From Diaphorobacter aerolatus (GTDB lineage Bacteria; Pseudomonadota; Gammaproteobacteria; Burkholderiales; Burkholderiaceae_C), in contig NZ_CP060783.1 in the NCBI RefSeq assembly GCF_014489535.1, positions 4,547,501 to 4,611,500 of the forward strand: a stretch of DNA of 64,000 bases. Reading direction: 5' to 3'. Shown here in pieces: positions 58,024 to 64,000 of this stretch (positions are counted from its first letter, which is position 1; the number at the start of each line of letters is the position of its first letter). The notes under the pieces were generated by a model. That model did not search any database, was not told the DNA's origin, and saw nothing but the letters and a program-made list of their open reading frames with translations. Made by a program: the position numbers and the translations under genes.

Positions 58024-58968
58024 ATGATCGAGGACTATTCGGGCAAGACGGCGGTGCTGACGGGCGCGGCTTCGGGCTTGGGTCTGGAGTGCGCACGCAT
58101 CGCCGCGCGACTCGGCATGCGGCTGGTGCTCGTGGACGTGCAGGCGGATGCATTGGCGGCGGCCGAAGCCGAAATGAAATCGCTGGCGGCCGATGTGCTC
58201 GCGCTGCGCGTCGATGTGTCGAATGCCGAGGAAATGGATGCGCTGGGCGTTGCCGTGCGAGAGCGTTTTGGTGCGCCGCATCTGGTGTTCAACAACGCGG
58301 GTGTGATTGCTACCGGCCTTGTCTGGGAAACGTCCGCGCGCGAGTGGGACTGGGTGATGGGTGTGAACCTGCGAGGCGTGGCCCACGGAGTCCGCGTGTT
58401 CACGCCCATGATGCTCGAGGCTGCGCGTGCCGACGCCGACTGGCGCGGTCATATCGTCAATACCTCCAGCATGGCGGGGCTGCTCGCCACGCCGAACATG
58501 GGCGTCTACAACGTCAGCAAGCACGCCGTGGTCGCGCTTTCGGAGACGCTGTATCAGGACCTGCAACTGGTGACCGGGCAGATCGGCGCAAGCGTGCTAT
58601 GTCCTTATTTCGTGCCCACCGGCATTGCACGCAGCGAGCGCAATCGGCCTGACGAGTTGAACGTGTCAGGCGCGACTCGCAGTCAGCAATTGGGATCGCA
58701 GATGCTCGACAAGGCGGTGACCCATAGCCGCGTCACCGCCGAGGAGGTAGCGCAAAAGGTGTTCGATGCGGTAGCCGCCAACCAGTTCTACATCTACAGC
58801 CATCCGCAGGCCGTGGGAGCGGTGCGAACGCGCATGGACGACATTCTGCAGGCGCGCAACCCGAGCGATCCGTTTGCCGCGAGGCCGCAATTGCGGGAGC
58901 AACTGCAAGACCAGTTGATGGGTCGATGGCCCGAGCCGCCCGCCAGCCCATCGGAGGCACCGGCGTGA
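58024..58968 (+). CDS. Short-chain dehydrogenase/reductase
   Basis: A 314-residue classical SDR with TGAASGLG for the cofactor, NNAG, catalytic Ser in NTSSMAG, and YNVSK with Tyr and Lys. Acidic residue VDVQAD after the second strand favours NAD. GGGGAACACGGAG before the start supplies a ribosome site. Its stop is overlapped by the ogt start as GTGA. Substrate unknown. Confidence 0.92.
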   Translation: MIEDYSGKTAVLTGAASGLGLECARIAARLGMRLVLVDVQADALAAAEAEMKSLAADVLALRVDVSNAEEMDALGVAVRERFGAPHLVFNNAGVIATGLVWETSAREWDWVMGVNLRGVAHGVRVFTPMMLEAARADADWRGHIVNTSSMAGLLATPNMGVYNVSKHAVVALSETLYQDLQLVTGQIGASVLCPYFVPTGIARSERNRPDELNVSGATRSQQLGSQMLDKAVTHSRVTAEEVAQKVFDAVAANQFYIYSHPQAVGAVRTRMDDILQARNPSDPFAARPQLREQLQDQLMGRWPEPPASPSEAPA

Positions 58969-59555
58969 GCGGCAATCCCGCATGGCGCGTGAATCGCCCG
59001 GCCGCCATCGGCCTGTGTCACTTCGAGACCGGGATTGGCGACTGTGCGCTCGCATGGTCCGACGCCGGTGTCGTGGCCATCCAGTTGCCCGAGCCTGACG
59101 TGGCCAGCACGCTCGAACGCCTGCTGCGCGGATTGCCCATGCAGCAGACGGTGAGCGAGCTGCTGGCAGCGCGGCCTCCGCAGACCGCGCTCGATGCGAT
59201 GCATGGCACGCAGGCGCTGCTGCGCGGCGAGGCGCTGGGTCTGACGGACATAGAACTCGACATGCGCGGCGTGCCCGAGTTCGCGATTCGCGTCTACGCG
59301 CTCACGCGTGCGATTGCTCCGGGCGATACACGCACCTATGGTGAATTGGCGCGCGAGCTGGGGGATGTGAACCTCTCGCGTGCGGTCGGACAGGCGCTCG
59401 GTGGAAATCCTTTTGCGCCGGTGATTCCCTGCCATCGCGTGCTCGCCGCCGGAGACCGGAGTGGCGGTTTCTCGTCGCATGGCGGTGCGGAGCAGAAGCT
59501 GCGCATGCTGGCCATCGAGGGCGCGTGTCCGGGCGGCACCTTGCCCTTGTTCTGA
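58965..59555 (+). CDS. ogt: Methylated-DNA-protein-cysteine methyltransferase, Ogt type
   Basis: A 196-residue suicide DNA repair protein that transfers O6-alkyl groups from guanine to its Cys. The active site IPCHRVL is intact, and the helix-turn-helix region contains TRTYGELARELGD and SRAVGQALGGNPF. I place the start at GTG 58965, since GGAGG lies 7 nt upstream and the overlap with the SDR stop is typical. The ATG at 58926 would add 13 residues. Confidence 0.92.
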   Translation: MSGNPAWRVNRPAAIGLCHFETGIGDCALAWSDAGVVAIQLPEPDVASTLERLLRGLPMQQTVSELLAARPPQTALDAMHGTQALLRGEALGLTDIELDMRGVPEFAIRVYALTRAIAPGDTRTYGELARELGDVNLSRAVGQALGGNPFAPVIPCHRVLAAGDRSGGFSSHGGAEQKLRMLAIEGACPGGTLPLF

Positions 59556-59564
59556 CGCCTGTCC

Positions 59565-60910
59565 ATGGCTGCCACCGCGTCCATCTCTCCGTTGCTCAGA
59601 GGCGCGATCCTGCCGACACTGCTTCGGCTGGCCGTGCCTAACGTGCTCGCGCTGGTGTCGTCGGTGCTGGTCGGCATCGCCGAAACCTACTATGTCGGGC
59701 GGCTGGGCACGATTCCCTTGGCGGCCATGGCGATTGTCTTTCCGTTTGCCATGCTCACGCAGATGATGAGCAACGGCGCCATGGGCGGCGGCGTTTCGTC
59801 CGCGATCAGCCGTGCGCTGGGTGCCGGCGACCGGTCGCGCGCGGGCACGCTGGCGCTGCATGCATTGGCGATTGGTGCGGGCGTGGGGGTTCTGTATTCG
59901 CTGCTTTTCGTGCTGTGCGGGCCGCTCTTTTTCAGGCTGCTGGGTGGCAAGGGCGAGGTGCTTGGCGAAGCCGTGCGCTACGGTCAGGTGCTCTTCAGCG
60001 GTGCGATGCTGGTGTGGCTGTGCAATACGCTTGCCTCGGTCGTGCGAGGTACGGGCAACATGCGCGTGCCGTCGTCGGTGGTGCTGCTGGTGGCGGTGCT
60101 GCAGATCGTCATCGGCGGATCGCTCGGGCTGGGCATTGCGGGCATGCCGCGCTGGGGCATGACGGGGATTGCGCTCGGCAACATCATTGCGATGGCGTTC
60201 GGCTCGCTGCTGCTGCTGGTCTATCTGCAATGGGGGCAAACGGTGCTCGATCTGCCCTGGCAGAACATGCGGTTTTCCTGGCCAATGTTTCGCGACATCC
60301 TGCGTGTCGGGGCGCTGGCCTGCCTCTCGCCGGTGCAGTCGGTGCTCACGGCGGTGATCATGACCGCGCTGGTCGCGCGCTTCGGGCCGCAGGCGCTCGC
60401 GGGCTACGGCATCGGGCAGCGGCTTGAGTTTCTGCTGATCCCATTGCCTTCGGCATCGGCGTGGCATCGGTGCCGATGGTGGGCATGGCGATTGGAGCGG
60501 GGCAGGTGGCACGCGCGCGCCGTGTGGCGTGGACCGCAGGTTGCGTGTCGGCTCTGGCGCTCGCCGTGCTCGGGCTCACGGTGATGTGGCTGCCGAGGAT
60601 CTGGTCGGGCATGTTCACCAACGATGCCGCCGTGCTGGCCAACGCCGATCTGTATCTGCGCACCACCGGGCCGGGTTTTGCCTTCTTTGGATTCGGCCTG
60701 ACGCTGTATTTCGCATCACTCGGCTCGGGTCGAGTCCTCGGGCCGATTCTCGCGGGCTCGGCGCGCTTGGCGCTCGTTGCCATTGGAGGCGCGTGGCTTG
60801 CCCAGCGCGGCGGCGGATCGCCTTCTTCACTGTTCTGGCTGGCGCTGGCCGCCATGGTGGTGTATGGCGTGGCGACGGGCTGGGCCGTGCGGCGCACACG
60901 TTGGGGCTGA
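59565..60910 (+). CDS. MATE-family efflux transporter (frameshifted in assembly)
   Basis: A 12-helix multidrug/Na+ or H+ antiporter, about 448 residues after repair. The first six helices begin LPTLLRLAVPNVLALVSSVL, with TYYVGRLGTIPLAAMAI typical of MATE proteins. The frame breaks in LLIP; adding one C to CCC at 60440-60442 gives LLIPIAFGIGVASVPMVG and restores the second half. The 2-residue gap to ogt suggests one operon. Confidence 0.9.
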
Positions 60911-61026
60911 TGGCGCGCCCGGGATGCTTGGGGTTGAACACGTTGGCGATCAGGTTATTTTTTAAAATCGTCAACCAGATTGTTTGATACTGCGACTATT
61001 CCAATGCCTGCCTTGCTCCAAGAATA

Positions 61027-62483
61027 ATGAGTTCTGAGACGACCGACGCCGATTCCCCGCGCACGCCCCAACCCGAGGTCCATCGCCGACCCCGGCGGAT
61101 GGCCTGCCCATGCCGCAGCGACGCCATTCGATGCTGGTCATCCTTCTGGGCATTGCCTTGTCGGTGCTCGATTCGAGCATCATGAATCTGGCGCTGCCCG
61201 ACATTGGCCGTCAGCTCAACGTGAGCGCGGCGCATGCCGTCTGGGTGGTCAATGCCTACCAGCTTGCCACGCTGGTATTGCTGCTGCCGCTTGCGGCGCT
61301 CGGTGACCGGCTGGGGTATCGGCGCGTCTATCTCGTGGGCATGATGCTGTTTGCGGTGGCTTCCGTCGGGGCGATGTTCGCGCGCAGCCTGGAGACGCTG
61401 ATTCTCGCGCGCCTGTTGCAGGGGCTGGGCGCTGCGGGTGTCATGAGCGTGAATGCCGCGCTGGTGCGGCTGACGTTCCCGCGTGCAGAACTCGGCAAGG
61501 GCATGTCGTACAACTCGCTGGTGGTGGCCGCATCGTCGATGGCCGGGCCGACCGTGGCGGCAGCGATTCTCTCGGTTGCCTCCTGGCCGTGGTTGTTCGC
61601 GATGAATCTGCCGCTTGGCATCTTCGTCGTGTGGCTGGGGCTGCGTTCCCTGCCATCGAATCCGCCGCGTAGCAGCGGCAGCGGCCCGAAATTCTCGCTG
61701 CTCGACGTGGTGCTCAACGTCTTGATGTTCAGCCTGATTTTTCTGGGCGGCGAGCAACTGGGCGTGCGCACCGGGACGGGCAATAGCTCGCTTGGGTCGG
61801 GATTGCTGTGTCTGCTGCTGGGGGCGCTCGTTGGCGTGTACTACGTGCGCCGCCAGTGGTATCTGGCAGCACCGATGTTTCCGGTCGATCTGCTGCGCAT
61901 ACCGGTTTTTCGCCTCTCGATGGGGGCATCGGTGGGTGCGTTCTGCGCGCAGATGCTTGGCTTTCTCGCGATGCCCTATCTATTGCTCGAAGTGCTGGGC
62001 TACAGCCACTTGAAGGCAGGCATGCTGATCACCGCGTGGCCGCTTGCAACGGTGGTGGCCGCGCCGATTGCCGGGCGCTTGATCGGACGTTTTCAGGACG
62101 GAGTGCTGGGCGGCATAGGCATGGCGCTGTTCGCGCTGGGCTTGCTGTCGCTTGCGCTGATGCCAGCCCATCCCGCCGACTGGAACGTGGTGTGGCGCAT
62201 GGCGTTGTGCGGCGCCGGGTTCGGGTTGTTCCAGTCACCGAACAATCACACGATCGTCACCTCGGCGCCCTTGCACCGAAGCGGCGCGGCCAGCGGCATG
62301 CTGGGCTCCGCACGTCTCACGGGCCAGACGCTCGGGGCCCTGATGCTTGGCGCGATCTTCGCGCTGTGGCCCGTGCATGACGGCTTTGCCGAATCACTGG
62401 CGCTGTGCATCGCGGCGGCAAGTGCGGTGCTCTCGGGGATTTTCAGTGCGCTGCGCATCACGCGCGGCGCAGCCGCACACTGA
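61027..62483 (+). CDS. MFS transporter, DHA2 (14-helix) type (frameshifted in assembly)
   Basis: About 485 residues after repair. The transporter starts LVILLGIALSVLDSSIMNLA, with ALGDRLGYRRVYLVGM (motif A) and LQGLGAAGVMSVNAAL (motif B). The main frame is open from ATG 61110, but an N-terminal tail (MSSETTDADSPRTPQPEV) from ATG 61027 joins it if one C is added at CCCC 61090-61093. Either start could be true. Drug export is likely. The 3' end overlaps the convergent ornithine cyclodeaminase gene by 26 nt. Confidence 0.85.
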
Positions 62484-63561
62484 CGGTGTCCGGGCGAGTC
62501 GCGCTGCGCACCAGCGCAAACAAATCCTTGGGGTCGAACAGATCGGGGATCAGTTCGATGGCGTCGAGCAGCCCGGCCTCGCGTGCCAGCCCGTGCATGG
62601 TGCGCAGGGCCGAATAGTCCTCCAGCGCAAAGCCGACACTGTCGAACAAGGTGATTTGCTGCGCAGAAGTACGCCCGGCGGCTTCGCCCCGAAGCACGCG
62701 CCAGAACTCGGTGACGGCGAAGTCGGCGGGCATCTGCTGGAGTTCACCTTCGATGCGTGTCTGCAGCTCGTATTCGACGAATACGTCTGAGCGCATCAGC
62801 ACTGCGGACGCGATCTCGGTCTTGCCGGGGCAGTCACCGCCCACCGCGTTGATATGCATGCCGGGCTCGAGCATCCCGGCGCTGAACACCGTCGCACGGG
62901 CCTTGTCGGCCGTGACCGTGGTGACGATGTCGGCACCGCGTACCGCTTCGCCCGCCGTGGCGCAGATGCGGGCGCTGGCGTCCAGTTCCCGCAGCCACGG
63001 CGCAATATTGCCAAGCAGCTTGGCCGAAGCTGCGGCATCGACGTCGAACAGCCGCAGCTCACGCACGCCGAGCAGTCCCGCGAAAGCGAGTGCCTGAAAT
63101 TCGCTTTGCGAACCATTGCCGATCAACGCCATGCTGCGGCTTTCACCGCGTGCCAGCCGCCGCGCCGCCATCAACGAGGTGGCTGCGGTGCGCAGCGCCG
63201 TGGTCAGCGTGAGTTCGCTCAGAAAGCGCGGCGCGCCCGTCGCCACGTCGGCGAGCGCACCAAAGGCCATCACGGTAGGCAGGCCGTGCTGCGTGTTGAT
63301 CGGGTGGCCGTTCACGTATTTGAACGCGTAGTCCCGCGTGTCGGCCACGGGCATCAGTTCGATCACGCCGTTGGTCGAATACGCGGCGGTGCGTGCGGAT
63401 TTGTCGAAGTCCTGCCAACGCAGGAAGTCGGCCTCGATTGCATCGGCCATCAGGCGCATGCATTCGATCACGCCGACCTGCGCGACGACTCGCGCGGCGT
63501 TGCTGGCGCTGAGAAAGTCGGTACGTACCGACCTGATTTTCGGTGTGTGAGCGGAAGTCAT
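62458..63561 (-). CDS. Ornithine cyclodeaminase family protein
   Basis: A 367-residue NAD-dependent enzyme of the OCD/mu-crystallin family, which converts ornithine to proline with loss of ammonia or acts on related imino acids. Conserved segments: YAFKYVNGHPINTQHGLPTV, MALIGNGSQSEFQ (Rossmann), and HINAVGGDCPGKTE, with the catalytic Asp. The ATG at 63561 has GGAG 7 nt upstream and is preferred to the further upstream codon. Length is near the OCD norm of about 350. Confidence 0.93.
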   Translation of the reverse strand: MTSAHTPKIRSVRTDFLSASNAARVVAQVGVIECMRLMADAIEADFLRWQDFDKSARTAAYSTNGVIELMPVADTRDYAFKYVNGHPINTQHGLPTVMAFGALADVATGAPRFLSELTLTTALRTAATSLMAARRLARGESRSMALIGNGSQSEFQALAFAGLLGVRELRLFDVDAAASAKLLGNIAPWLRELDASARICATAGEAVRGADIVTTVTADKARATVFSAGMLEPGMHINAVGGDCPGKTEIASAVLMRSDVFVEYELQTRIEGELQQMPADFAVTEFWRVLRGEAAGRTSAQQITLFDSVGFALEDYSALRTMHGLAREAGLLDAIELIPDLFDPKDLFALVRSATRPDTVSVRLRRA

Positions 63562-63659
63562 GACAGGCTCCGGTCTGCTGTACGCGCAGAGCTTCGCCCG
63601 AATGCGGTCAAGCGTCAATATCTCGCAAAGACGGCAAGGCTTCTTCCCTCAGCGAGGCC

Positions 63660-64000
63660 CTATTTCCCCACGATTTGCGTGGCAAGCGTCTGCACGGAAA
63701 GCGGCGCACAACCCTCTGCATGGTTGCTGACGGCGATGTGCACGCGCTGTCCATGGGATGCGAAGGTACGAACCAGTTGCGCCAGTTCGGCATGCAATTC
63801 GGGCTCGGGATCGTGAATGCGGTCGTAGGGCGCGTAGCGCTTTTCCGCGTCGGCATAGCCATAGGGACCGTGGAGCGGATGGAGATTCCAGCGACAGACC
63901 AGCGGTCCGGGCCAGAGCATGCGCAGCAGCGTCAGTTGCTCGGCAAGCGGCGGCATCTTGGCGTGCAGGCCAAGGCAGTAGGTCGCATTGGCATCACGCA
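63660..64000 (-). CDS. DUF72 family protein, 5' end missing
   Basis: The C-terminal 113 residues of a DUF72 TIM-barrel-like protein are visible. YCLGLHAKMPPLAEQLTLL and LVCRWNLHPLHGPYGYADAE are conserved in the family, and the chain ends VSNHAEGCAPLSVQTLA. The frame stays open to the right edge, so the ATG at 63956 is internal and the start lies outside the window. DUF72 function is unknown, though the fold suggests an enzyme. Confidence 0.82.
   Translation of the reverse strand, partial: RDANATYCLGLHAKMPPLAEQLTLLRMLWPGPLVCRWNLHPLHGPYGYADAEKRYAPYDRIHDPEPELHAELAQLVRTFASHGQRVHIAVSNHAEGCAPLSVQTLATQIVGK

Noticed and set aside
1..64000. CRISPR arrays, insertion sequences, prophage genes and rRNA.
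   Set aside because: None was found on reading: no regularly spaced repeats, transposase motifs, phage structural genes or rRNA segments.

Overview
This 64 kb window is high-GC chromosomal DNA from a betaproteobacterium of the order Burkholderiales, most likely family Comamonadaceae. The grounds are a Bug-type tricarboxylate receptor, a DUF1631 protein, the order rpsB-tsf-pyrH-frr-uppS-cdsA-dxr-rseP-bamA-ompH-lpxD-fabZ-lpxA-lpxB-rnhB, and the codon use. The species is inferred, not proven.

Layout. 1-3.4 kb: a (+) catabolic operon (RraA-like aldolase, 2-hydroxyacid dehydrogenase, Bug receptor, SMP-30 lactonase). 3.4-5.2 kb: a small coiled-coil protein and a metallophosphoesterase. 5.2-9.4 kb: a (-) operon of di-haem cytochrome c peroxidase, sensor kinase and a double-receiver regulator whose second receiver has Glu in place of the phospho-acceptor Asp. 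9.5-16 kb: tRNA-Arg(UCU), an M14 peptidase lipoprotein, an RhlE-type RNA helicase and EttA. 16.0-16.7 kb: a HigBA-type toxin-antitoxin pair whose toxin is internally deleted. 16.9-26.8 kb: DUF1631 protein, TAXI receptor coupled to a P1 peptidase, NlpA-type binding protein, and a large secreted nuclease with a CTERM-like tail. 26.8-37.4 kb: metal handling (CusF-like, DUF411, multicopper oxidase, TolC-like protein, two unknown exported proteins, a Zn/Cd/Pb-type P-ATPase with divergent MerR regulator), followed by an MCE lipid-transport cassette that has no ATPase gene. 37.4-39.2 kb: a small exported protein and a DadA-like dehydrogenase. 39.5-54.8 kb: the translation, isoprenoid, envelope and lipid A supercluster. 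54.8-64 kb: RNA methyltransferases, thioesterase, GNAT, GST, SDR, Ogt, MATE and MFS exporters, ornithine cyclodeaminase, and the end of a DUF72 gene.

The most important property of the window is technical. Fifteen genes, including the essential rpsB, bamA and lpxB, are interrupted by sixteen single-base frameshifts. Each is restored by adding one base, and all but one clearly map to (the sixteenth is compatible with) a run of three or four C or G. This is the signature of homopolymer undercalling in the assembly, so I annotate these genes as intact and note the site in each. The HigB-like toxin is different: it has lost a block of sequence and looks genuinely broken, though an assembly deletion is not excluded.

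No wholly new system is evident. The best candidates for new biology are the peroxidase/sensor/pseudo-receiver operon, the TolC-plus-oxidase copper operon without an RND pump, the probably leaderless metal-ATPase transcript, and the MCE cassette coupled to a metal regulator.
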